Source: Acidaminococcaceae bacterium
GTDB taxonomy: Bacteria > Bacillota > Negativicutes > Acidaminococcales > Acidaminococcaceae
Direction: 5' to 3'
Length of the DNA stretch: 10,639 bases
Assembly: GCA_022653215.1 (NCBI GenBank)
Contig: JALCSJ010000068.1
Location: 1-10,639 of the forward strand
Below the pieces are notes generated by a model. It did not search any database and was not told where the DNA came from. It saw nothing but the letters and a program-made list of their open reading frames with translations. Below, piece by piece: positions 1 to 6,712 of this stretch; position 1 is the first letter of the stretch, and every line of letters starts with the position of its first letter. Both the position numbers and the translations under genes were made by a program.

Positions 1-1
1 T

Positions 2-796
2 TCCGGCATCTGTCTTATGTTAATAACAGGCTATGTAGTCCTGGGCGGTATTAAAAGTATCGGCAAAGCTTCCGGTATCATCGTGCCTTTTATGGCTGTA
101 GGTTATATGGCTGCCGGTTTGTATATCATTATCACTAATTTTTCTCTGGTCCCCCAAGCTTTTGCTACTGTGTTGGGTGATGCCTTTACCGGTCAGGCTT
201 TAGCAGGAGGAGCCGTAGGCAGTGTTATACGTTTCGGTGTGGCCCGGGGTGTTTTTTCTAACGAGGCAGGTCTGGGCAGTGCCCCCATTGCAGCTGCCGC
301 CGCTAAAACAGATATGCCCGGTCGTCAGGCTTTGGTTTCTATGATTGGCACATTTATTGATACCATCATGGTTTGCAGCATGACAGGTCTGATTATTGTT
401 ATGAGCGGCTTGTGGCAGACTACTACCAAAGCACAGGGCGGTACATTAACCAGTCGTGCTTTTGAGCAATTTCTCCCGGGGTTTGGCAATGGCATTGTTG
501 ATTTCGGTATTTTGTTTTTTGCCTTCTCCACGATTCTTGGCTGGTGCTATTACGGGGAAAAATGCTGTGAATATATCCTGGGTTCCAAAGCTGTAAAGCC
601 TTATCGTATTGTTTATTCTCTGGCAGTTTTTCTGGGTGCTGTGGTTGAACTGCAGATTGTCTGGAATATTGCCGATATTTTTAATGGTCTCATGGCTATT
701 CCTAATTTAATTGCCCTCCTTGCTTTAAGCAGTGTTATTGTCAGCGAAACAGATTTATTCGAGAAAAAGTTGGACGAAGAAAAAAACAACAAGTAA
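2..796 (+). CDS. AGCS-family sodium:alanine symporter, 3' part
   Basis: This is the C-terminal 264 residues of an integral membrane amino acid carrier of the alanine/glycine:cation symporter family, which imports alanine or glycine with sodium. The reading frame is open from base 2 with no start in context, so the gene begins upstream; family members have roughly 450-480 residues, so about 190-210 are missing. The diagnostic block is GVARGVFSNEAGLGSAPIAA (positions about 239-298), followed by an AAKTDMPGRQ stretch and several hydrophobic helices (IGTFIDTIMVCSMTGLIIVM, the segment around GILFFAFSTILGW, and a last one near IPNLIALLALSSVIV). The tail is short and charged (FEKKLDEEKNNK). It converges on uxaC and shares its terminator. 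The family call is firm; alanine versus glycine cannot be read from the sequence. Confidence 0.93.
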   Translation, partial: SGICLMLITGYVVLGGIKSIGKASGIIVPFMAVGYMAAGLYIIITNFSLVPQAFATVLGDAFTGQALAGGAVGSVIRFGVARGVFSNEAGLGSAPIAAAAAKTDMPGRQALVSMIGTFIDTIMVCSMTGLIIVMSGLWQTTTKAQGGTLTSRAFEQFLPGFGNGIVDFGILFFAFSTILGWCYYGEKCCEYILGSKAVKPYRIVYSLAVFLGAVVELQIVWNIADIFNGLMAIPNLIALLALSSVIVSETDLFEKKLDEEKNNK

Positions 797-807
797 ATAC
801 ATAAAAA

Positions 808-868
808 AATAAAGGGACTGTAGCACAATGACTTTTTGTCATTATGTTTACAGTCCCTTTTAGTTTTT
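808..868. terminator. Bidirectional intrinsic terminator between the symporter gene and uxaC
   Basis: A long inverted repeat has its left arm at 811-832, a TTTTT loop at 833-837 and its right arm at 838-860. The outer 12 bp (AAAGGGACTGTA) and the inner AATGAC pair perfectly, with a short mismatched stretch between. The hairpin is flanked by A-rich sequence on the left and T-rich sequence on the right, so each strand reads as a GC-containing stem followed by a U tract. It lies between two convergent genes and can end transcription from both sides. Its inner core resembles that of the terminator at 6713-6768. Confidence 0.88.
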
Positions 869-869
869 C

Positions 870-2288
870 TTAATCTGTAAATCCGAAATACTTAGCTGCA
901 TTGTTATAGCAGATATCTTCAACCATCTGACCTAAGAACTTCATATCGGCAGGATATTCACCGTTTTCCACTTTGTTGCCAATCCAATTGCACAGAATGC
1001 GGCGATAATATTCATGTCTGGTATAGGACAAGAAGGAACGAGAATCAGTCAGCATTCCCAAAATATTGCCCACAATCGACAAATCAGCAATACTGTCTAA
1101 TTGAGCAAGCATGCCCCGCTTGGTGTCATTAAACCACCAGGAAGCTCCCTGCTGAATTTTGCCCCTGACTTCCGGTCCCTGGAAGCAACCGATGAGAGCA
1201 CCAATCATAGCATTATCATTGGGATTCAAAGAGAAGATAATCATCTTTGGCAGCTTATTTTTGCTGTTCAAAGCATCCATGTATTCTGCTAAGCCCTTAC
1301 AGTTATCCTGAGGTGCTAAATCAATGCAGTCAAAACCTGTATCAGGACCCATGGCCTTATACATCTTAGAGTTTGCATCACGGAGAGCTGAATAATGAAT
1401 TTCCATAGCCCAGCCTCTGTCTGCATATTGCTCACCTAAAAAGAGCAAGATAGCAGTTTCATACATTTCGCTTTCTTCTTGGGTAATAGCCTTACCTGCT
1501 AGGACTTTCTTAATTACGCTATTGACCTTGGCATCTGTTGCAATACGGCAAAAAGCATATTCCAGAGCATGGTCCGTAGCACGGCAGCCCATAGAGCCAA
1601 AATAATCCAAACGTTGGCCAAGGACTTTGCGAATACCGGCAATATTAGTCACAGGTTTTTCTCCTGCCACTTCGCTTAATTCAGCCATATATTTTGCCCA
1701 GCCCGGTTTAGCAATATGCAGAGCCTTGTCAGGACGCATAGCAGGATATACTTTAGCACTGCACTTGCCGTCTTTGGCAATTTTTTTATGCCATTTTAAA
1801 TCAGAAATAGGATCATCAGTAGTGCAGATAACCTTAACATTGGAAGATTTGATAATGCCCTGAACAGACAGCTTCGGTTTTTTCAGCAAAGCATTACAGG
1901 TCTTCCAGATCTCATCAGCAGTAGCGGGACTCAAAGGTTTGGTCACGCCAAAATACCGCTGCAGTTCCAAATGGGTCCAGTGATAAAGAGGATTGCCCAA
2001 AGAACGGGACAGTGCCTCAGCAAACTTATCAAATTTCTCCTTATCAGTGGTAGTTGTACCGGTAATATAGGCTTCGTCCACACCATTGGAACGAATAAGG
2101 CGCCATTTGTAATGGTCCCCCCCCAGCCAGGCTTCCGTGATATTCTTGAATTTCTTATCTTCGGCAATTTCCTGTGGGTTAATATGGCAATGATAATCTA
2201 TAATGGGCATTTTAGCTGCATAGTCAAAGAACAGTTTTTGTGCCGTTTTCGTTTCCAGAAGAAAATTTTTATCCATAAATTTTTTCAT
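870..2288 (-). CDS. uxaC: Uronate isomerase (glucuronate/galacturonate isomerase)
   Basis: UxaC is a cytoplasmic amidohydrolase-superfamily enzyme that isomerises D-glucuronate to D-fructuronate and D-galacturonate to D-tagaturonate, the first intracellular step of hexuronate breakdown. The 472 residues match the usual family length (about 470). Visible signatures are the metal-binding HxH in IIDYHCHI (H33, H35), a WLGGDHYKWRLIRSNG block near residues 54-69, TTDDP at 156-160, EIHYS near 296-300, NPNDN near 355-359, and the highly characteristic LTDSRSFLSYTRHEYYRR at 413-430. The ATG at 2288 follows an AAAGGAGC ribosome site. It is the last gene of the TRAP operon, 23 nt after dctM, and is followed by the bidirectional terminator. 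Transporter linkage supports uronate as the imported substrate. Family assignment is near certain. Confidence 0.97.
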   Translation of the reverse strand: MKKFMDKNFLLETKTAQKLFFDYAAKMPIIDYHCHINPQEIAEDKKFKNITEAWLGGDHYKWRLIRSNGVDEAYITGTTTTDKEKFDKFAEALSRSLGNPLYHWTHLELQRYFGVTKPLSPATADEIWKTCNALLKKPKLSVQGIIKSSNVKVICTTDDPISDLKWHKKIAKDGKCSAKVYPAMRPDKALHIAKPGWAKYMAELSEVAGEKPVTNIAGIRKVLGQRLDYFGSMGCRATDHALEYAFCRIATDAKVNSVIKKVLAGKAITQEESEMYETAILLFLGEQYADRGWAMEIHYSALRDANSKMYKAMGPDTGFDCIDLAPQDNCKGLAEYMDALNSKNKLPKMIIFSLNPNDNAMIGALIGCFQGPEVRGKIQQGASWWFNDTKRGMLAQLDSIADLSIVGNILGMLTDSRSFLSYTRHEYYRRILCNWIGNKVENGEYPADMKFLGQMVEDICYNNAAKYFGFTD

Positions 2289-2311
2289 AGAATTAATGCT
2301 CCTTTATTTTT

Positions 2312-3613
2312 TTACTTCATTACACCCATAAAACGAGGCAGCCACATGGTAAGAGCCGGAATATAAGTAACCAGCATCAGTCCTATAAACATAGCTCCAT
2401 ACATAGGCAGCAAAGATTTCGTAACTTTTTCAATAGGCAGCTTGGCAATACCGCAGCCTACGAATAAGGCAGAACCAACAGGAGGCGTGCACAGTCCAAT
2501 AGCCAGGTTGAATATCAGCACAACACCGAATTGTACAGGATCCATACCGCAGGCTTTGGCCACAGGTAACAGAATAGGTGTCATAATTACGATAAGAGGT
2601 GCCATATCCATAATGCAGCCCAGGAACAAAAGCAGGATGTTCATGAATAATAGAATCAGATATGTATTAGAACTTATGCTCAGCACGAAGTTCGTAATGA
2701 TGGTAGGAACTCTTAAAAATGCCAGCATCCAGCCAAAAGCACCGGCTGAAGCTATCAGGCTAAACACCATTGCCAAGGTTTTAACAGTATTTAAAAGAAC
2801 TCTGGGCATCATACTCATCTTCAGTTCCCCATAAAACAACCAAGACACAAAGAATGCATACAAGCAGGCAATAGCTGCAGATTCTGTAGCTGTGAACCAA
2901 CCGAAGGAAACACCAAAGAGAATAATAAAGGCAGTACCTAAGGCCATAATAGCATCTTTGGTAATTAGAAAAGCCTGTTTCAAAGTAAGCTTTTCCCCTT
3001 TGGGATAATTATGTTTTATAGACATATAAGCAGAAATTACCAGTAAGCACAAACCAAGTGTTACACCGGGAAGAAAACCGGCCATAAAGAGAGCCCCCAC
3101 AGAAACCCCTCCTGCCGCCAAAGAATAAATAATCATATTGTGGCTAGGAGGAATCAGAACGCCCTGACAAGCACTGGCTACAGTAACAGCCGTGGAAAAA
3201 TCTGAAGGAAAACCAGCTTTTACCATCATAGGAATTTCTACAGAACCTAAGGATGAAACATCGGCTACAGCAGAACCGGAAATTCCTCCGAAGAACATAC
3301 TGGCCAGAATATTAACGTGAGACAAACCGCCCCGGAATCTGCCTACCAGAACATCGGCAAAGGCCAGCATACGGTCGGCAATACCGCCCACACCCATAAT
3401 CTCCCCTGCCAGAATAAAGAAAGGAATAGCCATAAGGGAGAAACTGTTAATAGCTTTGCTCATCTGCTGTACCAAAGCCATCAAAGGAATGTCCGCATAC
3501 AACATAGTTACGGCTGTAGAAAAAGCCAACACGAAACAAATAGGTAATCTTATGATGGCTAGAATCGCAAAAGAACCAAGCAAAATAGCAATGGCTGTAT
3601 TTGTATCAAACAT
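2312..3613 (-). CDS. dctM: TRAP transporter large permease (DctM type)
   Basis: This is the large membrane subunit of a tripartite ATP-independent periplasmic transporter, the ion-coupled translocation channel of the complex. It has 433 residues, normal for the family (about 425-430), and is almost entirely hydrophobic helices. Family landmarks are FSLMAIPFFILAGE at 58-71, the block GGISGSAVADVSSLGSVEIP with MM after it (109-130), and IPPSH at 154-158. Near the C-terminus lies an IGLCTPPVGSALFVGCGIAK stretch. The start codon shares one base with the dctQ stop (TGATG at 3611-3615), which implies translational coupling. The uxaC ribosome site lies just after its stop. TRAP permeases do not reveal substrate by themselves; a hexuronate is inferred from the neighbouring uxaC. 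Confidence 0.96.
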   Translation of the reverse strand: MFDTNTAIAILLGSFAILAIIRLPICFVLAFSTAVTMLYADIPLMALVQQMSKAINSFSLMAIPFFILAGEIMGVGGIADRMLAFADVLVGRFRGGLSHVNILASMFFGGISGSAVADVSSLGSVEIPMMVKAGFPSDFSTAVTVASACQGVLIPPSHNMIIYSLAAGGVSVGALFMAGFLPGVTLGLCLLVISAYMSIKHNYPKGEKLTLKQAFLITKDAIMALGTAFIILFGVSFGWFTATESAAIACLYAFFVSWLFYGELKMSMMPRVLLNTVKTLAMVFSLIASAGAFGWMLAFLRVPTIITNFVLSISSNTYLILLFMNILLLFLGCIMDMAPLIVIMTPILLPVAKACGMDPVQFGVVLIFNLAIGLCTPPVGSALFVGCGIAKLPIEKVTKSLLPMYGAMFIGLMLVTYIPALTMWLPRFMGVMK

Positions 3614-4179
3614 CAGGCCGCACCTTCTTTCTTCGTATTATTTATCGCCGGAATATCATCCTCGTAGAAATGAGGATGTTGATATCTTTCTAAACCAAAC
3701 AGGGAAATAAGACTGAAATAAACAATGAAAACACCACTAACCGGAATCATTAAATACTCAACACCGGCAGGCCATTGGGTAGCAGGCAGAGTAGAACTCA
3801 TAGTCGACTGTACCAAAAGCGCACCGTAGTAAACCATAAAAGCACCAAAGCTTAAAATAATAAGATAGTCTATCTTAGTAATTATCTTGGCCAACATAGG
3901 GGGAAAATGGTTGAAGAAAAATCCTACGGCAATATGCAACCCCTTTTGCACACCTACTGCCATGGAAATAAATGCCATCCAAATCATAAAGAATAAAGCC
4001 ACTTCTTCGGACCAGCGGATACTGGTACCCAGAAATTTACGACTGATAACCTGAGCAGAAACTACCACGACAATGATAACCAACACTACCTGGGAATATT
4101 TAAGAAGCAAAGAATAAAGAAAATCGAATACATAGGTAATGCCTGCCAGGACAACATTCAGCTTTTTATCTTCTTTCAA
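3613..4179 (-). CDS. dctQ: TRAP transporter small permease (DctQ type), TTG start
   Basis: This is the small four-helix membrane subunit of the TRAP transporter, which pairs with DctM. I place the start at a TTG at 4179 (protein MKEDKKLNVVLAG..., 188 residues), because a strong AAAGGAGG lies 7 nt upstream. The open frame extends to an ATG at 4248, but those 23 extra codons run through a terminator-like hairpin and the ribosome site itself and look non-coding. Visible segments are a helix near YSQVVLVIIVVVVSAQVI, the family-typical IRWSEEVALFFMIWMAFISM, a VGVQKGLHIAVGFF segment, and helices near YLIILSFGAFMVYYGALLV and LMIPVSGVFIVYFSLISLF. The C-terminus overlaps the dctM start by one base. 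Family call is firm; the start is well supported but inferred. Confidence 0.92.
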   Translation of the reverse strand: MKEDKKLNVVLAGITYVFDFLYSLLLKYSQVVLVIIVVVVSAQVISRKFLGTSIRWSEEVALFFMIWMAFISMAVGVQKGLHIAVGFFFNHFPPMLAKIITKIDYLIILSFGAFMVYYGALLVQSTMSSTLPATQWPAGVEYLMIPVSGVFIVYFSLISLFGLERYQHPHFYEDDIPAINNTKKEGAA

Positions 4180-4186
4180 AGTAAGA

Positions 4187-4194
4187 CCTCCTTT
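4187..4194 (-). promoter_or_regulatory. Ribosome binding site deciding the dctQ start
   Basis: Read on the minus strand this is AAAGGAGG, followed by 7 nt and a TTG codon at 4179. No comparably placed ribosome site precedes the upstream ATG at 4248, so this site favours the TTG start. Confidence 0.8.
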
Positions 4195-4215
4195 GCAAAT
4201 ATATAAAACTTGGTA

Positions 4216-4276
4216 AGAAAAAGGGGGTACTGCTTTAAGCCTTCTCATTGAGAAAACCTCAGTAGTACCCTCCTTA
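4216..4276 (-). terminator. Intra-operon terminator/attenuator between dctP and dctQ
   Basis: On the minus strand AAGGAGGGTACT pairs with AGTACCCCCTT (plus-strand arms about 4221-4232 and 4264-4275), giving about 11 bp with one bulged A. A T-rich run, CCCCCTTTTTCTT, follows directly. A small nested hairpin (TTCTC, AAT loop, GAGAA) sits in the loop. This is the form of an intrinsic terminator and lies between the binding-protein gene and the permease genes. Partial read-through would give abundant binding protein and less permease; the hairpin could also protect the dctP message 3' end. Confidence 0.75.
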
Positions 4277-4317
4277 ATTATTGCTTTACAAGCAGTTTTT
4301 AATTATCTTGTTTTTAA

Positions 4318-5349
4318 TTATTTAACATCTTGAATCTTCTTAATAATATCTTTTACATCTGCGCCGTACTTGTCATACAAAGGCTTTACAGCTTTTACAA
4401 ATTCATCATGTTGAGCAGCGGTAAGCTTGGTAATAGTGCTGCCGCCATCACGAACCTTCTTCTCAGAAGCTTTTTCACGTTCTGCCCAAAGTTTACGTTC
4501 AATTTTACCTGCTTCAAGAGCAGCTTCACGAATAATCTTTTGGTCAGCAGGACTGATCTTATCCATCGTCTTCTTGGAAATAATCATAGGTTCAGGAACA
4601 CGATTGTGCTCATCCAGCATATAGTTCTTAGCAACTTCGAAATGTCTGGTGCTTTCATAAGAAGGCCAGTTGTTTTCTGCTCCGTCAATAACGCCTGTCT
4701 GCAGTGCAGAGTAAACTTCGCCGTATGCCATAGGAGTAGGATTAGCGCCAACTGCCTTAACCAAATCCATCATCATAGAAGATTCCTGTACACGAATCTT
4801 CATATCTTTCAGGTCAGCCATGCTCTTAGCAGGTGCCTTGGTGTAGAAGTTACGAGCACCGGCATCGAACCAGGTCAAACCAATAATACCGGATTTATCC
4901 AAAGTCTTTAACAAATCTTGTCCGATTTGTCCGTCCAAAACTTTCCACATATGAGCCCCATCACGATACAGATAAGGTAGTTGCAGAACATTTAATTGCT
5001 TAGCAAATTCGGATAAAGGAGACAAACTGACACGAGCCATATCAATGCTGCCGAATTGGATTTGTTCAATAACTGATTTTTCATCACCTAATTGAGCACT
5101 GTCATAAACTTCAACAGTAATACGGCCATTGGTCTTTTTCTTAACAATTTCAGCAAACTCACGTGCTGCCTTAGTTGTAGGGTAATCTTTAGGTTGGTTT
5201 TCAGCATAACGCAATACCATCTTCTTGCCTGCATCAGCAGCAGGTTTTGCCGCATCTTTCTTGGCAGTTCCACCACAACCACTAAGGGAAACCGCACTGA
5301 CAACAGCCAATGCTATTGCCGCTAAAATTCTCTTCTTCGCATGCATCAT
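4318..5349 (-). CDS. dctP: TRAP solute-binding lipoprotein (DctP family), probable uronate binder
   Basis: This is the extracytoplasmic substrate-capturing subunit of the TRAP transporter, 343 residues. Residues 1-25 form a lipoprotein signal: charged MMHAKKR, a hydrophobic stretch, then the lipobox LSGC with C25 as the lipidated residue. An Ala/Lys-rich linker (26-43) follows. The mature domain shows DctP hallmarks: LRYAENQPKDYPTT (46-59), GARNFYTKAP (164-173), the conserved substrate-carboxylate arginine in KIRVQES (R186), and YSALQTGVIDGAENNWPSY (213-231). The GAENNW form is, from family knowledge, compatible with sugar-acid binders, and uxaC in the operon supports a hexuronate; specificity remains inference. 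The first of two adjacent ATGs (5349) lies 8 nt after AAGGAGG. The gene is first in its operon, behind the promoter at 5430-5457. A terminator-like hairpin follows it. Confidence 0.95.
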   Translation of the reverse strand: MMHAKKRILAAIALAVVSAVSLSGCGGTAKKDAAKPAADAGKKMVLRYAENQPKDYPTTKAAREFAEIVKKKTNGRITVEVYDSAQLGDEKSVIEQIQFGSIDMARVSLSPLSEFAKQLNVLQLPYLYRDGAHMWKVLDGQIGQDLLKTLDKSGIIGLTWFDAGARNFYTKAPAKSMADLKDMKIRVQESSMMMDLVKAVGANPTPMAYGEVYSALQTGVIDGAENNWPSYESTRHFEVAKNYMLDEHNRVPEPMIISKKTMDKISPADQKIIREAALEAGKIERKLWAEREKASEKKVRDGGSTITKLTAAQHDEFVKAVKPLYDKYGADVKDIIKKIQDVK

Positions 5350-5410
5350 AATATTATCCTCCTTGATAATTTTTAGACCTTGCTTTTCCGATTTTAGATT
5401 TACATCTTTA

Positions 5411-5428
5411 TGTAATCCCTTACATTTT
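5411..5428. promoter_or_regulatory. Operator-like palindrome, copy 1, at the dctP transcription start
   Basis: TGTAATCCCTTACA (5411-5424) is a palindrome with TGTAA/TTACA arms, followed by TTTT. It differs from the classical cre-type LacI-family operator consensus (TGWNANCGNTNWCA) at one central position. It lies directly downstream of the dctP -10 box and covers the expected start site, a position typical of repressor binding. A second copy, matching at 16 of 18 positions, lies at 5643-5660 in front of the lacI gene. The likely ligand-responsive binder is the adjacent LacI-type protein; CcpA is an alternative. Confidence 0.68.
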
Positions 5429-5429
5429 G

Positions 5430-5457
5430 ATTATACCATTTTTATGAAAACCGTCAA
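5430..5457 (-). promoter_or_regulatory. Sigma-70-type promoter of the TRAP-uxaC operon
   Basis: On the minus strand, TTGACG (plus 5452-5457) and a perfect TATAAT (plus 5430-5435) are separated by 16 nt. The predicted transcription start is near 5423, about 74 nt before the dctP ATG and inside the operator-like palindrome at 5411-5424. This is the best promoter match in the window. Confidence 0.82.
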
Positions 5458-5468
5458 CAGAAAATAAT

Positions 5469-5485
5469 GAATTTTTGCAAAATTC
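5469..5485. repeat. Perfect inverted repeat upstream of the dctP -35 box
   Basis: GAATTTT (5469-5475) and AAAATTC (5479-5485) form a perfect 7-bp inverted repeat around TGC. It ends 11 nt upstream of the -35 box of the dctP promoter, where an activator or accessory repressor could bind. It is AT-rich, so chance is possible, and I cannot name a binder. Confidence 0.35.
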
Positions 5486-5568
5486 GCTACTATTCACATA
5501 TGGCAGAAAAGCGTCAATTTCCCTTATTTTCTGCTCTTTTCTTTCTTTTTCTGCGTTTTAATATTCAC

Positions 5569-5596
5569 TTGCACTTTGGAAAAAATTGTGTATACT
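5569..5596 (+). promoter_or_regulatory. Probable promoter of the lacI-family gene
   Basis: TTGCAC (5569-5574) and TATACT (5591-5596) are separated by 16 nt on the plus strand. A start near 5603 would give a leader of about 108 nt containing the imperfect hairpin at 5608-5643 and operator copy 2 at 5643-5660. The match is reasonable but not strong. Confidence 0.5.
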
Positions 5597-5607
5597 AAAT
5601 AGTAAGA

Positions 5608-5643
5608 TGTTTCATAAAAGCATAAAACTATGCAAAAGAAACA
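5608..5643 (+). repeat. Imperfect hairpin in the lacI leader
   Basis: TGTTTC (5608-5613) pairs with GAAACA (5638-5643), and GCATA (5620-5624) with TATGC (5629-5633) around an AAAC loop, with an unpaired internal loop between the two stems. ATGTTTCAT also occurs twice (5607-5615 and 5662-5670). These may be protein-binding sites or leader structure; no known family is recognised. Confidence 0.3.
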
Positions 5644-5660
5644 GTAAGCCCTTACATTTT
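5643..5660. promoter_or_regulatory. Operator-like palindrome, copy 2, in the lacI leader
   Basis: AGTAAGCCCTTACATTTT repeats the motif at 5411-5428 with differences at two positions only, in the same orientation and 232 bp away. Its core GTAAG-CC-CTTAC is palindromic. It lies about 50 nt upstream of the regulator start codon, downstream of the probable promoter, so it could act as an autoregulatory roadblock or form a loop with copy 1. A further half site (CTTACATT) occurs at 5679-5686. Confidence 0.62.
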
Positions 5661-5710
5661 TATGTTTCATTTTTATGTCTTACATTCCAGCTTTTAGAAG
5701 GGAGGATGCA

Positions 5711-6706
5711 ATGACAATCTATGATATTGCCAAAACCTGCGGTGTTTCTATCGCTACTGTTTCACGTGTCTTAAACGGCAGTGCCAAAGTTCGGGCGGCT
5801 ACCAGGGATAAAGTCTTAGCGGCCATGGAAGAACAAAAATATACTCCCAACCCCTTTGCCCGTGGACTCGGTTTAGATTCTATGAAAACTGTCGGCATCC
5901 TATGCACTGATATTTCTGATGCCTTCTTTGCCAAAGCCGTTTCTTTAGTTGAACCTAACCTAAGGTCCCGAGGCTTTGACGTTATTCTAGGCTGTACCGG
6001 TAATGATCCGGCCGACAAAAAGAAATATCTGCATTTGTTTTTAGAACGGCATGTAGATGCCATAATCCTTATTGGCTCTTCTTTCGGAGAAATTTTTGAC
6101 CATTCTCATATGGTTCCTGCTACAGGAAAAGTACCTATTTTTATTATTAATTGCAATGTAAAATTTCCCAATGTTTACTGCGTTGTGTGTGATGAAGCAG
6201 GAGGTTTTTGCGAAACTGCACAGCTCTTGGCCAAAGGTGGTTACAAGCATATTCTTTATTTGTATGACCGGCTTACCTATAGCGGCAAGCAAAAACTAAA
6301 AGGTTTGCATGAAGGTTTAAAGAAGTCCAAGCTTGAGGCCAACCCTCAACTGGAAATAATGGTTGAGCGAACTATGTCAGATGCTAAAAATGTTGTAGAC
6401 AAGCTTTTAGCAGAAAAAAAACCCTTTGATGCCATTATAGCTTCCGAAGATATTTTAGCTATTGGTGCCCAAAAAGCTTTGGTTGCTGCAGGATTATCCA
6501 TGCCGGTGATTGGTTGTAACAATTCCATTCTGGCCAGCTGCTCTACCCCTGCCCTGACTAGTTTGGATAATAGACTGGAAGCCCTGTGCCCTGCTACAGT
6601 CAATGTGCTTTTACAAGTGTTGGAAGGCAAAGGCAAAATGACACCTTCCGTCACAACGTTTGAACCGTATCTATGTTATCGAGACAGTTTTAAAAAAACT
6701 GAGTAA
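5711..6706 (+). CDS. LacI-family transcriptional regulator, probable uronate-operon repressor
   Basis: This is a cytoplasmic DNA-binding regulator of the LacI/GalR family, 331 residues from the ATG at 5711. That start is preferred because GGGAGG lies 5 nt upstream and the protein then opens with the canonical MTIYDIAKTCGVSIATVSRV helix-turn-helix (residues 1-20). An in-frame ATG at 5675 adds 12 residues and covers the ribosome site. The hinge region (TPNPFARGLG, 45-54) precedes the sugar-binding-type domain, which starts KTVGILCTDISDAFFAKAV. The C-terminal LTSLDNRLEALCPATVNVLL block is typical. Divergence from the TRAP-uxaC operon and the two shared operator-like sites suggest it represses that operon and itself, relieved by a uronate or a catabolite. 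LacI-type uronate regulators such as ExuR of Bacillus are functional parallels, not proven orthologues. Confidence 0.93.
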   Translation: MTIYDIAKTCGVSIATVSRVLNGSAKVRAATRDKVLAAMEEQKYTPNPFARGLGLDSMKTVGILCTDISDAFFAKAVSLVEPNLRSRGFDVILGCTGNDPADKKKYLHLFLERHVDAIILIGSSFGEIFDHSHMVPATGKVPIFIINCNVKFPNVYCVVCDEAGGFCETAQLLAKGGYKHILYLYDRLTYSGKQKLKGLHEGLKKSKLEANPQLEIMVERTMSDAKNVVDKLLAEKKPFDAIIASEDILAIGAQKALVAAGLSMPVIGCNNSILASCSTPALTSLDNRLEALCPATVNVLLQVLEGKGKMTPSVTTFEPYLCYRDSFKKTE

Positions 6707-6712
6707 CAAACA

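Noticed and set aside
1971..2366. 131-residue plus-strand frame
   Set aside because: It is antisense to uxaC and the end of dctM, with no ribosome site and no family resemblance.
4180..4248. N-terminal extension of dctQ from an ATG at 4248
   Set aside because: The 23 codons cover a terminator-like hairpin arm and the strong ribosome site that serves the TTG at 4179, and they do not resemble a DctQ N-terminus.
4330..4911. 193-residue plus-strand frame
   Set aside because: It is antisense to dctP, whose signal peptide, lipobox and family motifs are clear.
5675..5710. Upstream ATG start for the LacI-family protein
   Set aside because: It adds 12 residues ahead of the canonical MTIYDIAK start and overlaps the GGGAGG ribosome site at the proper distance from 5711.
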